From JACNKJ01 sp964440095 (GTDB lineage: Bacteria > Krumholzibacteriota > Krumholzibacteriia > JACNKJ01): a stretch of 55,486 nucleotides of DNA. The notes under the pieces were generated by a model. It made no database searches and had not been told where the DNA came from. It saw only the letters and a list, made by a program, of their open reading frames with translations. Shown here one piece after another: positions 15,166 to 24,850 of this stretch (the first letter of the stretch is position 1; each line of letters starts with the position of its first letter). The stretch is from positions 1-55,486 of the forward strand of contig CAYTPZ010000010.1 of assembly GCA_964440095.1 (NCBI GenBank), given 5' to 3'. The position numbers and the translations under genes were made by a program.

Positions 15166-17163
15166 ATGAGCAACACCAAGAAAACATCCTCTGCCATGGG
15201 TCGAGTAGGCTGCGTAGGTATTTTGGCCGCCACCGTCCTTATTTTGGCCAATGCCATTCCGGCTTCTGCGCTCTCCTTTAACGTCTACCTGGGCCGCGAC
15301 ATCGAAGGTAAGGAAGAAGAGCTTTCTCGATACGATCTTTTGGTGCTGTCTCCCCGCGTGCTGACTGAGTCGAACTCCCTGTACAACATTCGCCAGCTTA
15401 ACCCCGACATTCAGCTCTTCATGGTCTTCGATTTACTCAGCGGCAATGATGGCGATGTGAACGCCTTGTCCGCGGACTTCTCCGAGCGAATCCATGACGA
15501 GTGGAAAATGCGAAGCACCACCGGCGACATCCTGTCTACCTGGCCCGAGACCTTCCTCTGCAACATCACCGAATTCAGCCCCCGGATAAACGGCCAGCAG
15601 TACACCGACTACGCCATTCGCTATCTCGAGAAGAACGTGCTGCCACGCATGGGTGAATTCGACGGACTCTTCCTGGACGAGTGCATCGAAAGCATCCTGT
15701 GGGTCGAAGGCAGCTTCGACGGAGATTTCGATCTGAACGGCGACAAGGTGGCCGATCATCCCGACAGTGTTCACACATGGGTCAGGCGCGGCTGGGAAGG
15801 CATGCTGGATGATATTCGCGAGCGGCACCCCAACCTTCCCATTATCGGCAACGGAAACAACCACTACTTCAACCAGCTCAACGGCCGCATGTTCGAAGAC
15901 TTCCCCAATTCGTCATTCGGGAATCTTATGGGTGGCTTGGCCCAGATGGAAACCTGGCGCATGAATCAGGATGAAGCTCTCTGCCTGATCAACGCCACGG
16001 CCGAATTGAACGAAGATACCGAGCGCCGTGCGAGTTGGGCGCTTGGGAATTTCGCCAACATGTACCTGGGTTTCGATGGTGGTCCCTGGGAGCACAACCA
16101 CATGCAGTGGACCGAGCTTTTTGAATACGACCTGGGTGAGCTGGCGGGCAATTTCTCAGCCGAGGGCGAGAAATTGCTGGATCGCGACTACGAGCACTCC
16201 AGGCTGGTGGAAGGTCTCTTTTCGCCGGTGGTGGGGCGTTGGGTGGGTGGCGAGTCTGCGGTTTGGGGCGATGGAAGCGTTGAGCTGAGTTGGAATGGCG
16301 AAGGATGGCATCCTCTGATTTCCGCGAACCTGGATGCCGAAGCGGCGGGACGCGAAGTGGTGTTCAGCATGCGCTATCATGTGCTTGAGGCGCCGAATGA
16401 CGGGGTGAGGCTCTACCAGGCTTTCCGCGCGCACAACGGCAGCGACAACGACAAGGTGTCCTTACCCACGCGCACTGTTTACGAAGGGGAGAGCGGATAC
16501 ATCCTCTCCGAAGGCAGCAAGGCCCTGTCCAACCGCGACGACTACTACCTCTACCTGGCCGTGAGTGAGGGCTGCAAGATTGTCGTGGATGAACTGCGAG
16601 TTCTGAAGAAGAACGGCGCCTATCTGCGCCAGGATTACCGTCGGGGTGTTCTGGTGCACTCCCTGGCCGAAAACTCCATGGAATTGGCTCTGGAGGGCGA
16701 GTGGCATCCGGATCCCAGTCTGACCTTCCAGGATACATGGTACGAAATGGAACGCGGCGAGGTCATGCTTCGCGCCGGCGAAACCCTGGTCCTGCTGCCC
16801 GGCTCCCTGCCCGTGGATGAAAACGACGAGGGGGGCAGCGGCGACATGGAGATCAGCGGCGGTTCCACACTACCCCAGGAAGACATGAATTCACTATTCG
16901 GTGCTGCCTATCCGAATCCTTTCAACCCTCATGTGACCATTCCCTTCAGCCTCGAGCAGGCTGGGCCGGTGCGTGCGGAGGTTTTCGACCTTCGTGGCCG
17001 GCGTGTAGCCCTGCTATCCGATGATGTCTATTCCGCGGGAGCCCATGAACTGCATTGGCGGGGCCGCGACGACCGTGGCAGTAGGCTGTCCTCGGGTGTT
17101 TACTTCCTGCGCATAGACGGCGGCGGCGAACAGTCGCTTCAGAAACTCATTCTGGCCAGCTAG
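15166..17163 (+). CDS. secreted glycosidase-like (GHL15-type) protein, copy B
   Basis: A 665-residue paralogue of the preceding gene with the same layout: signal peptide ending near PASALS, barrel module, beta-sandwich and C-terminal sorting domain (AAYPNPFNPHVTIPF to LSSGVYFLRID). Conserved blocks include DGLFLDECIESILW, GNGNNHYFNQLNGRM and FEDFPNSSFGN, so the putative catalytic Asp and Glu are kept. The cysteine pair of copy A (LDCCF) becomes DEC here. Upstream GGGAGGGAC is a good ribosome site. The terminator after copy A means it needs its own promoter, which I could not identify. The pair probably arose by tandem duplication and then diverged considerably. Confidence 0.85.
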   Translation: MSNTKKTSSAMGRVGCVGILAATVLILANAIPASALSFNVYLGRDIEGKEEELSRYDLLVLSPRVLTESNSLYNIRQLNPDIQLFMVFDLLSGNDGDVNALSADFSERIHDEWKMRSTTGDILSTWPETFLCNITEFSPRINGQQYTDYAIRYLEKNVLPRMGEFDGLFLDECIESILWVEGSFDGDFDLNGDKVADHPDSVHTWVRRGWEGMLDDIRERHPNLPIIGNGNNHYFNQLNGRMFEDFPNSSFGNLMGGLAQMETWRMNQDEALCLINATAELNEDTERRASWALGNFANMYLGFDGGPWEHNHMQWTELFEYDLGELAGNFSAEGEKLLDRDYEHSRLVEGLFSPVVGRWVGGESAVWGDGSVELSWNGEGWHPLISANLDAEAAGREVVFSMRYHVLEAPNDGVRLYQAFRAHNGSDNDKVSLPTRTVYEGESGYILSEGSKALSNRDDYYLYLAVSEGCKIVVDELRVLKKNGAYLRQDYRRGVLVHSLAENSMELALEGEWHPDPSLTFQDTWYEMERGEVMLRAGETLVLLPGSLPVDENDEGGSGDMEISGGSTLPQEDMNSLFGAAYPNPFNPHVTIPFSLEQAGPVRAEVFDLRGRRVALLSDDVYSAGAHELHWRGRDDRGSRLSSGVYFLRIDGGGEQSLQKLILAS

Positions 17164-17167
17164 TTCC

Positions 17168-17196
17168 TTGCAGTAGTCCCCCCGCTCCGTTATGAA
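17168..17196 (+). promoter_or_regulatory. promoter placing transcription start at the BatA-like gene start codon
   Basis: TTGCAG, a 17-nt spacer and TATGAA. The expected start near 17203 is about 3 nt from the ATG at 17206, which lacks a ribosome site, so the mRNA would be nearly leaderless. Confidence 0.45.
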
Positions 17197-17205
17197 TCTC
17201 TACTA

Positions 17206-19287
17206 ATGGGCTTCCTCAACGGCATACTGCTTTTCGGGATCGCGGGCACACTGGTGCCCCTGTTGATCCACTTGTTCCAGCGGCGCAAAACCCTGCGCAT
17301 GGATTTTCCCAGTCTCAGATTTCTGCGCGAGCTGAACCAGCGGCAGATGCGGCGACTGAACCTTCGGCGCATCCTTCTGCTCATCGTGCGTATGCTGCTT
17401 GTGGCCACGGTGGCCTTCGCCCTGGCGCGCCCCACGCTCAAAGGGGGCATGGCCTCCATTTTTCCCGAGGACGCTCCGCGCAGCGTAGCGCTTATCGTGG
17501 ATCGCAGCGGGTCCATGTCCTTGCAGAGCGAGGCCGGATCGCTCAGCGAACAGGCCTTGGCGCGTGCGCGCGAAGTGCTGAATCAACTGGACGCAGGTGA
17601 TGAACTTCGCCTTTACGCCCTAGAGGAGCAGCTCTTCGATTTAGGCGGAGAGGTCATGCCACCCTCCATGGCCCTGGATCTGCTCGATGATTGGACCACG
17701 GGCCAGGGCCCCACTCGTCTTCGCGCTTGCCTGGCTGAGGCCATGAACGCGCTTGCGGAGCGACCCCATCCCTTGAAGGAAGTCTTTCTTATCAGCGACT
17801 TCGCCGAGGGTGCCCTGGACAGTGCTCGTCTGCCCGAGCCCGGCGACCTGCGAATCTACGCGCTGCCGGTGAGCGCGGCGGCCTCGTCCAATGGATCGTT
17901 GCTGGGCATCAGGCGACCCTTGCGGCCCGTGCTCGCCGGGCGACCCTTCGCCCTGGGACTTCGTGCAGGTGGAGCGGGCGCATTGGAGTCGTTCAGCGCC
18001 GACCTGGAACTGGGCGGCGAACATCGCGGAAGCTTGGGTGTGGATGCACGCGCGGGCGCGGTGGAATCGAGCTTGAATTTGAACCTGGAGCAGGCCGGTC
18101 AACTGGAAGGTTGGTGGCGAAAACCCCGCGACCGATTCCCCCTCGACGACGCTTTACCCTTTGTGCTTTCGGTGGAATCACGCCTTGAAGTTCTGCTCTT
18201 GGACGGGTCGAGTGAAAGTCACCTGGTCGATTACTTGGCGCGGGCCTTGGATCCCTATAACGAGCGATCCGGCAATCGTGTGGCCTTGGCCTTGAACCGA
18301 CAGGTGGCCGAGCGACTTACCGCCGCCGATTTGGAGAATTTGCACCTCGTGATCCTGGCCGGCGGTGTGGGCCTGGCGGACAGTGGCGCTGAAGCCCTGG
18401 CCGCCTTCGTCAAACGTGGTGGGGGTGTGATCGTTTTCCCCGATCCCGCCGGCGCTTCCAATCTCGCAAGACGACTTCTGCCTCGTTTGGGCGGACCGCG
18501 ATCTTTGGAAGTGGTGGAAGGAGACCTACTCCGCCTTGGAAGCTTCCAGGCTGAGCATCCCATTTTTTCGGAATTGGGCGATGCCCACCTCAGGGTTCTC
18601 ACGGAGCATCCATTCTATCGCTCCTATCGCAGCGAGGCGGGGCCATGGCGCGTGCCTGCGCGTTTCGAGCGCGGTGCGCCGGCCATGGTTGCATGGTCTC
18701 AGGGTGCGGGCCGTGTGCGATTGGCGCTATTCGACGCCGGCCCCGAGGGCGGTGAGCTGGTTTGGTCCTCGATGTTCCTTCCTCTAATTCACGAGATGGC
18801 CCAGGAGGCCGCGGGCGCGCAGCAACCCGAGCCTGTGCGTGTGGGCGAGACCTTGAGTTTTCCATTGATCAGTGAACCCAGCGAGGACATCCGCCTGGAA
18901 TTGATTGCGCCTGAAGGCCAGCGCCTTAGTCCACGAGTGGACACTCGCAGCTATCCTTTGAGGGCCGTGTTGGATCGCGCCGATGCGGCAGGCATCTGGC
19001 GCTTGAACGAAATCTCGGCGGCGGGAAATCGTTCCCTGGGCATGGCTGCAGTCTTACCGCCTGCCGAGGAAAGTTTGCTGCGTGCACTTCCCGCCGACAG
19101 CCTTCCCTTCCTGCTCGGGCTAGCCAATCTGCGAGTGGTGAGTTCGGGCGAAAACTTGGACGATGCGATCAAGGCCGGACACTTCGGCAAGGAAATCGCT
19201 GCGACGCTTCTTCTCCTGGCGGTGGCTCTCATGCTTCTAGAGCTGTGGCTAGGGCGACGCGGCCCTGACGGCGAGGGCCGCATCTAG
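17206..19287 (+). CDS. BatA-like membrane protein with vWA domain
   Basis: A 693-residue inner-membrane protein. Residues 1-80 are the BatA N-terminal domain with two membrane helices (LNGILLFGIAGTLVPLLIHLF and ILLLIVRMLLVATVAFALA). A von Willebrand A domain follows with MIDAS motif DRSGSMS. The middle contains a GATase-like segment (LHLVILAGGVGLADSGAEAL), and the C-terminus ends in a single helix (ATLLLLAVALMLLELWLG). Such proteins are usually the third gene after moxR and DUF58; here it lies 5.7 kb from DUF58. The large domain probably faces the periplasm. No ribosome site is visible. Confidence 0.88.
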   Translation: MGFLNGILLFGIAGTLVPLLIHLFQRRKTLRMDFPSLRFLRELNQRQMRRLNLRRILLLIVRMLLVATVAFALARPTLKGGMASIFPEDAPRSVALIVDRSGSMSLQSEAGSLSEQALARAREVLNQLDAGDELRLYALEEQLFDLGGEVMPPSMALDLLDDWTTGQGPTRLRACLAEAMNALAERPHPLKEVFLISDFAEGALDSARLPEPGDLRIYALPVSAAASSNGSLLGIRRPLRPVLAGRPFALGLRAGGAGALESFSADLELGGEHRGSLGVDARAGAVESSLNLNLEQAGQLEGWWRKPRDRFPLDDALPFVLSVESRLEVLLLDGSSESHLVDYLARALDPYNERSGNRVALALNRQVAERLTAADLENLHLVILAGGVGLADSGAEALAAFVKRGGGVIVFPDPAGASNLARRLLPRLGGPRSLEVVEGDLLRLGSFQAEHPIFSELGDAHLRVLTEHPFYRSYRSEAGPWRVPARFERGAPAMVAWSQGAGRVRLALFDAGPEGGELVWSSMFLPLIHEMAQEAAGAQQPEPVRVGETLSFPLISEPSEDIRLELIAPEGQRLSPRVDTRSYPLRAVLDRADAAGIWRLNEISAAGNRSLGMAAVLPPAEESLLRALPADSLPFLLGLANLRVVSSGENLDDAIKAGHFGKEIAATLLLLAVALMLLELWLGRRGPDGEGRI

Positions 19288-19294
19288 AACTTGT

Positions 19295-20686
19295 CTACTG
19301 GTATTCCTGCCCCAACAAAACGCTCACGATGATCGCGCCGATCACCAAAGGTGCTGCGAATCGTATGAGGAACCTCCAAATTCCATAACTGGGCATGGGG
19401 CCGTTACCGCTTTCCAATTCTGCTTCGGTGGTCTTGCGCGTGAGAACCCATCCCGAAAAAATGGCGATGAAGAAGCCACCCACGGGCAGGAACCAGTTGC
19501 TGGCCAGGTAGTCGAGGGTTCCGAAGACACCTTGCGTGGATTCTCGGCCGATGAGATTGATGCCCGACAAGAAGTCGTTCCCACCCAAGCTCACTGCGCT
19601 TAATGCTCCAAAAACGAAGATGCCTGCGGCCATGGTTAGCGTGCTCTGCTTGCGCTTCCAGCCCAGTTCGTCGATGGCGAAACTGGAGACGACTTCCAGG
19701 AGACTGATGGTGCTCGACAGGGCGGCAAAGGCCACGAGCAAGTAGAAGAGTGCTGAAATGATGCCGCCGCCGGGCAGTTGATAAAACACGGCCGGCAGGG
19801 TGGTGAAGAGAATGGTAGCGCTCTTGGACACGTCGAAATCGAAACTGAAGATGATGGAGAACATGATGATGCAAGCCATGATGGCGATGATGGTATCCAG
19901 GGCTGTGATCGTGAGCGCCGCCTTGGGTATGGAATCGTCGCGTTTCATGTAGCTGCCGTAGGTGAGCATGGCGCCCATGCCCAGGCTCAAAGTGAAGAAG
20001 CTGTGTCCGAGGGCTTCGAGTACGGCACCCATGGTCAGGTCGCTGAAGTTGGGTCGGAAAAGGAAGCTCATGGCCTCGCGAAAACCCGGCGTGGTGGTGG
20101 AGTAAACCACCAGCACGATGAGAATGCTGAAGAGTATGGGCATCAGAAATTTCGCCGCTCGTTCGATGCCCTTCTGTACGCCGAAGATGACTACGCCCGT
20201 GGTTAGAGCCATGAAGAGGAAGTGCAGAAAAACCTGCTGGCCGCTGCTTTCGAGAAATCCCTCGAAGAAGGTTTGCAGGGCGACGGGATCGTGGGCCATT
20301 TCGCCCAAGGTGCCGCTGAGGGCCATGACGATGTACCTGAGTGTCCAGCCGGCGACCACACTGTAATAGGACAGAATTACGAAGCCCGTGATCACGCCCA
20401 GGATGCCCACGCCGGGCCAAAGGCTGGCGCCGCTTTTGCCTTCTGCCAGCACGCGGAAGGTTCCCACCGGATTCTTCTGCGCCCGCCTGCCGAGCAGGGT
20501 TTCGGCGATCATGACCGGCGCGCCGATGAGAAGGATGGCGAAGAGGTAGACCAATACGAAAGCGCCGCCGCCGTTTTCGTAAGTGATGTAAGGGAACTTC
20601 CATAGGTTGCCCAGACCCACCGCGCTGCCCGAAGCTGCGAGGATGAATCCCAGACGTCCGCTCCACTGTCCACGTTGCTCGGCCAT
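19295..20686 (-). CDS. neurotransmitter:sodium symporter (SNF/NSS family)
   Basis: A 463-residue inner-membrane transporter of the LeuT/MhsT family, expected to import amino acids or similar solutes with sodium. The first helix carries GSAVGLGNLWKFPYITYENGGG (shown shortened: GNLWKFPY), the family's sodium and substrate site, and about eleven to twelve hydrophobic segments follow. The start at 20686 is chosen because GGAGG lies just before it; an ATG twelve bases upstream contributes part of that site. The gene converges on the BatA-like gene with only seven bases between stop codons. The substrate cannot be predicted. Confidence 0.93.
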   Translation of the reverse strand: MAEQRGQWSGRLGFILAASGSAVGLGNLWKFPYITYENGGGAFVLVYLFAILLIGAPVMIAETLLGRRAQKNPVGTFRVLAEGKSGASLWPGVGILGVITGFVILSYYSVVAGWTLRYIVMALSGTLGEMAHDPVALQTFFEGFLESSGQQVFLHFLFMALTTGVVIFGVQKGIERAAKFLMPILFSILIVLVVYSTTTPGFREAMSFLFRPNFSDLTMGAVLEALGHSFFTLSLGMGAMLTYGSYMKRDDSIPKAALTITALDTIIAIMACIIMFSIIFSFDFDVSKSATILFTTLPAVFYQLPGGGIISALFYLLVAFAALSSTISLLEVVSSFAIDELGWKRKQSTLTMAAGIFVFGALSAVSLGGNDFLSGINLIGRESTQGVFGTLDYLASNWFLPVGGFFIAIFSGWVLTRKTTEAELESGNGPMPSYGIWRFLIRFAAPLVIGAIIVSVLLGQEYQ

Positions 20687-20904
20687 CGAATCCTCCATAA
20701 TTGAATACTGCCGGAAAGCCTATCGGTGAGAGAAGGGGGATGTCAAGGATGGGAACGGGAATGTCGCCAGGCAAATCACATGCCGAATATCACGAACAAC
20801 TTATTTGTAATCAACAACTTAACCCTTGATCCGGTCTGTTTGTCATTTACAAGTGGGATGAATGGGGTGGCGCAAAGCTTAAGACTAGTCGTGGCGATTT
20901 GAAG

Positions 20905-21207
20905 ATGTCTTCTTCGGCATTGCATCGAGTTGCTTGTGGCTCGAGGATCCAAGATAGTAAAGGCAAACGTCGCTCGTCTATTCCGCCTTCAATCCGATCT
21001 CGCGTCCTCGCCCGCGATAGACATCGTTGCCATGCGAATGTGCGCACCGAGACTCGGTTTTTAGAGGTGCATCACATTAAGTCGCGTGCAAAAGGCGGTA
21101 GCCACCATGAGAGTAACTTGATTGCTCTTTGTTCGAGTTGCCATAGTCTCCTGCATGAAAAGGAAGGCAAGCCAAGCAACCAACATGATTCAGCTAGAGG
21201 GTCTTGA
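20905..21207 (+). pseudogene. HNH endonuclease C-terminal fragment, probably decayed
   Basis: A 100-residue frame that matches the C-terminal HNH module of larger HNH proteins: SIPPSIRSRVLARDRHRC, LEVHHIKSRAKGGSHHESNL, then LCSSCHSLLHEK. The HH and N of the HNH core and the second zinc pair (CSSC) are present, but the first pair has only one cysteine (HRCHANVRTE). The N-terminal part looks like the linker that precedes HNH in DUF222-type proteins, with no body in front of it and no ribosome site. It is most likely a remnant of a lost gene, though a small intact HNH protein is possible. The surrounding 200 bp are AT-richer than the neighbours. Confidence 0.55.
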
Positions 21208-21258
21208 TGGAGTTGCTCTCAAGGGGAAGACTATGTGAATGTCTAACCCTTCGTTCCG

Positions 21259-21287
21259 TTGACGAATTCGATTTCCCCTGATACCTT
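21259..21287 (+). promoter_or_regulatory. promoter for mfd
   Basis: TTGACG, a 17-nt spacer and TACCTT. The -35 is close to consensus and the -10 is weaker. The leader is about 105 nt and holds a CCCAGTC/GGACTGGG hairpin and a heptamer array. Confidence 0.45.
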
Positions 21288-21373
21288 CCCGCCATCGCGC
21301 CCCCCGGCTAATTGCCGGCAGGGGCTAAGTGTGTTTGGAGACCCCAGTCTCCGGGACTGGGATTTATAGGGTA

Positions 21374-21394
21374 CTGGCGACTGTCGACTGGCGG
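21374..21394. repeat. heptanucleotide tandem repeat, locus 3
   Basis: Three units (CTGGCGA, CTGTCGA, CTGGCGG) end three bases before the mfd start codon. This is the only locus on the 5' side of a gene. Confidence 0.7.
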
Positions 21395-21397
21395 CTT

Positions 21398-24300
21398 ATG
21401 TCCTTTCTTGATCAACTGAAACTTCCGCTCTCCGGTAGCGCCGCCACCTTGAAGGCAGAATTCAGTGGCGGTTCCACTCGTCGCGTGCTCACGGGTCTTA
21501 AAGGTTCGAGCCTCGCGCTGCTGCTGGCGCGACTGGATCGCGAACTGAACGACGACAAGCCCTGGCTGCTTCTTACCAGTCAGGCCAGCGAGGCCGAGGC
21601 CTTGTCGGAGGATCTTGTAAGTCTGGGCGCTGAAGGTGTGCGTCATTATCCCGAGTTGGAAATTCTTCCCTACGACCGCCACAACGCCGACCGCAGTTTG
21701 GTGAGTGCGCGCATCGAGGTTTTGGACGAACTCGCCGACGGCAAGGTTCGATTCCTCTGCATGAGCGCGCGGGCTTGGATGCGCCGGGTCATCTCGCCCG
21801 ATCTGCTTCGCGACCTGCGTTTCGAGTTGCGCGCAGGCGCTCAGCTGGATCTGGAAGAATTCCGCGTTCGCCTGGCGGGCATGGGTTATCGCGAGGTGGG
21901 CCTGGTGGAAGAGCCTGGCGACTTCGCGGTAAAGGGCGGTATCGTGGATGTGTTCACGCCCACGGCCGATGAGCCCATTCGCCTTGAGTTATTCGGCGAT
22001 GAAATCGAAAGCCTGCGCAGTTTCGATCCCAGCACTCAGCGCTCCACGGGCAAGCAGGATCGCGCCCGCATCTTGCCCTGCTCGCAGGTGCTTCTCAGTG
22101 AGGAGGCGCAGCGACGTGCTCTCCGCGAATTGCGCAAACAGTATCCCGCCGACTCCATTCTGGTGGAGGAACTCTCGGCTAATTTCCTCGACGGGGTACT
22201 CTTCGAAGGCATCGATCGTTACAGCGCCTGGTTCGTGGATGAGGTGCCTGTCGAGCGATACCTGCCCAAGGGGTTTCGGGGCCTGCTCGTGGATGAAACG
22301 GCCTTCCGCGAACGATGGGATCGCATGAGCACCGAAGTGCGACGCCGCCATGAGCGGGGTATCGCGGGCGACGAGATGCTGCCTCCCGCCCATTGGAGCT
22401 TCCTGTTCGAAGATGATCTCGATGCGCTTATGGACAGCCGGGACATGCTCTTTGTCGAGGATGAACTTGCCGAGGTGCTGGCCAGTCCTCGCGCACCGGT
22501 GTTGAAGTTCAAGTCCAAGGGGCAACCGTCCTTCGGCAGCAGTGTGAAAGAGCTGCGTTCGGATCTGGAGAATCTGTCCGGCGAGGGTTATCGCGTTTGG
22601 ATTTTTTGCGACAACAAGGGTCAGGCCGAGCGCCTTCGCGAAATCCTGCCCGGCATGGATGATGTACTTCAACTGCCCGTAGCTGACCTTCAGCATGGCT
22701 TCCTTTTGCCCGGTGAACGCATCGCCCTGTACACCGACCACGAAATATTCGACCGCTACAAACGCATTCGCCGCCGCCGTCGCCTCTATAAAGGAGCGGG
22801 GCCGATCCGCGATCGCAGCGTGCTGAAGCCCGGCGATTTTGTGGTACACGTTCAGCACGGTGTGGCGCGCTACCGGGGCATCGAAAAAATGGATGTTCTC
22901 GGCGAGGAGCGCGAACTGCTCCACCTGAGTTACGCCGAGGATCAGCAGCTCTTCGTTCCCGTGGAGCAGATTCATATGGTGGAACGCTACGCGCGCCAGG
23001 AAGACGCTTCCCCCAAACTCAATCGTTTGGGCGAGAAGGCATGGGTGCGTACGCGCAAGAAGGCCGAGAAGGCCGTGCGGCAATTGGCGGCCGAACTCAT
23101 TCAACTCTATGCGCGAAGGGAGGCCAGTCGCGGACACGCCTTCCCCGTGGACACGCCCTGGCAAAGCGAACTCGAGGCCAGCTTCCTTTACCAGGACACG
23201 CCCGATCAGGCCACGGCCGCAGGCGCCACCAAACGCGACATGGAGAAACCCAAGCCCATGGATCGTCTGGTCTGTGGCGATGTGGGCTTCGGCAAAACCG
23301 AAGTGGCCATTCGAGCCGCATTCAAGGCCGTACAGGGTGGCAAACAGGTGGGCGTGCTGGTGCCCACCACAATTCTAGCCCAGCAACACCTGCAAACCTT
23401 CCAGGAGCGTTTGCGCGACTATCCCGTTCGCGTGGATATGCTCAGCCGCTTCCGCAAGGCCGCCGAGATCAAGAAGTCGCTGGCTGACCTTGCCGCCGGC
23501 GAGGTGGATATCGTCATCGGCACCCATCGACTGCTCGGCGCCGACGTGAAGTTCAAAGACATCGGCCTGCTGATCGTGGACGAAGAGCATCGCTTCGGAG
23601 TGGCGCATAAGGAGAAAATCAAGCGCGCCCGCGCGGCGGTGGACGTGCTTACCCTCACGGCCACGCCCATTCCCCGCACCTTGAACATGTCACTCGGCGG
23701 CATTCGCGACGTTTCGCTCATTCAGACTCCGCCGCGTGACCGTCTGCCGGTTCACACCGAGATCATCGCCTTCGATGAAGAGGCCATTCGTGAGGCCATC
23801 CTTCGCGAAGTGGATCGTGGCGGGCAGGTTTTCTTCGTGCACAATCGCGTGGAGACCATCGACGCCATGGCCGGCTTCATCCAGGAGCTGATTCCCGACA
23901 TCAGCGTGGCGGTGGGTCATGGGCAGATGAGCGAGCGGCAGCTGGAAAAGGTCATGGTGGACTTCATCGAGGGCGAGTTCGATGTCCTGGTGAGCACCAT
24001 GATCATCGAGTCGGGTCTCGACATTCCCCGCGTGAACACCATCCTCGTGAACCGGGCCGATCGTTTCGGCGTGGCCCAGCTTCACCAGCTTCGCGGCCGC
24101 GTGGGGCGAAGCCGCCAACGGGCCTATGCCTATCTCATGGTTCCCCGAGATCGCGGCATCACCGAGGACAGCCGCCGCCGCCTGGACGCGCTCGTGGAAT
24201 TCGATGAGCTGGGCAGCGGCTACAAACTGGCCCTGCGCGACCTGGAGCTTCGCGGAGCGGGCAATATGCTGGGGGTGGAGCAGCACGGCCACATGATCGC

Positions 24301-24844
24301 CGTGGGCTTCGATCTTTACCTGCGCCTGGTCAACGAGGCCGTGCGCGAACTGCGCGAGGGTAAGAGCTATTCGGGCCAGGTGCGCATCGAATCGAGTCTG
24401 AACGCCTATCTGCCCGACGCCTATATTCCCGATGCCGAGCAGAAAATGTCCCTCTATCAGCAGATGGGCCATATAGATCGCCTGGAGGCCGCCAAGGAAC
24501 TGCAAAAAGAGCTGCGCGACCGCTTCGGTCCCTTGCCTCCTCCGGTCGAGAAGTTGTTCACACTCTTGGAGTTAAAGGTTTTAGCACAGGCTGCCGGAGT
24601 GAGTGCACTCAAACTCGGTAAGCGGAGCCGAGTGGAGTTCCAGGAGGGCGCTATAATGGAGAAGAAGGTCATCGCGTCACTGGTGGAAACCTTCGGCCGG
24701 AGCCTGCTTTTCCGGGGACAATCTCCCCTGACCCTGGAACTTCAAGGGGCCGGCGAGGATACGCTGCAGCTTACCCGAAGATTGCTCACGGCGCTAGAAG
24801 GACGGTTAGGGGCTGATCGCGAGGCGCAAACCGCCGATCGCTAG
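21398..24844 (+). CDS. mfd: transcription-repair coupling factor Mfd
   Basis: An 1148-residue Mfd translocase that removes stalled RNA polymerase and recruits UvrA for strand-specific repair. The N-terminal UvrB-like module (to about 300), the RNA-polymerase-interaction domain (GDFVVHVQHGVARYRG), the RecG-like motor with Walker A GDVGFGKTE near residue 627, DEEH box (VDEEHRFGV), motif III TLTATPIPRTL and the TRG motif (ALRDLELRGAGNMLG) are all present, as is the C-terminal regulatory domain. Length is normal. I start at ATG 21398, not the upstream GTG 21329, because SFLDQL is a usual beginning. The gene is followed by three peptidyl-prolyl isomerase genes. Confidence 0.98.
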   Translation: MSFLDQLKLPLSGSAATLKAEFSGGSTRRVLTGLKGSSLALLLARLDRELNDDKPWLLLTSQASEAEALSEDLVSLGAEGVRHYPELEILPYDRHNADRSLVSARIEVLDELADGKVRFLCMSARAWMRRVISPDLLRDLRFELRAGAQLDLEEFRVRLAGMGYREVGLVEEPGDFAVKGGIVDVFTPTADEPIRLELFGDEIESLRSFDPSTQRSTGKQDRARILPCSQVLLSEEAQRRALRELRKQYPADSILVEELSANFLDGVLFEGIDRYSAWFVDEVPVERYLPKGFRGLLVDETAFRERWDRMSTEVRRRHERGIAGDEMLPPAHWSFLFEDDLDALMDSRDMLFVEDELAEVLASPRAPVLKFKSKGQPSFGSSVKELRSDLENLSGEGYRVWIFCDNKGQAERLREILPGMDDVLQLPVADLQHGFLLPGERIALYTDHEIFDRYKRIRRRRRLYKGAGPIRDRSVLKPGDFVVHVQHGVARYRGIEKMDVLGEERELLHLSYAEDQQLFVPVEQIHMVERYARQEDASPKLNRLGEKAWVRTRKKAEKAVRQLAAELIQLYARREASRGHAFPVDTPWQSELEASFLYQDTPDQATAAGATKRDMEKPKPMDRLVCGDVGFGKTEVAIRAAFKAVQGGKQVGVLVPTTILAQQHLQTFQERLRDYPVRVDMLSRFRKAAEIKKSLADLAAGEVDIVIGTHRLLGADVKFKDIGLLIVDEEHRFGVAHKEKIKRARAAVDVLTLTATPIPRTLNMSLGGIRDVSLIQTPPRDRLPVHTEIIAFDEEAIREAILREVDRGGQVFFVHNRVETIDAMAGFIQELIPDISVAVGHGQMSERQLEKVMVDFIEGEFDVLVSTMIIESGLDIPRVNTILVNRADRFGVAQLHQLRGRVGRSRQRAYAYLMVPRDRGITEDSRRRLDALVEFDELGSGYKLALRDLELRGAGNMLGVEQHGHMIAVGFDLYLRLVNEAVRELREGKSYSGQVRIESSLNAYLPDAYIPDAEQKMSLYQQMGHIDRLEAAKELQKELRDRFGPLPPPVEKLFTLLELKVLAQAAGVSALKLGKRSRVEFQEGAIMEKKVIASLVETFGRSLLFRGQSPLTLELQGAGEDTLQLTRRLLTALEGRLGADREAQTADR

Positions 24845-24850
24845 GCCCTT

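Noticed and set aside
9700..17200. sigma54 promoters (GG-N10-GC) near the secreted paralogues and the activator
   Set aside because: I found no match with the right spacing in the intergenic DNA; partial matches fall in coding sequence or have wrong spacing.
21989..23164. A long minus-strand frame opposite mfd
   Set aside because: Antisense shadow of a clearly recognised gene.
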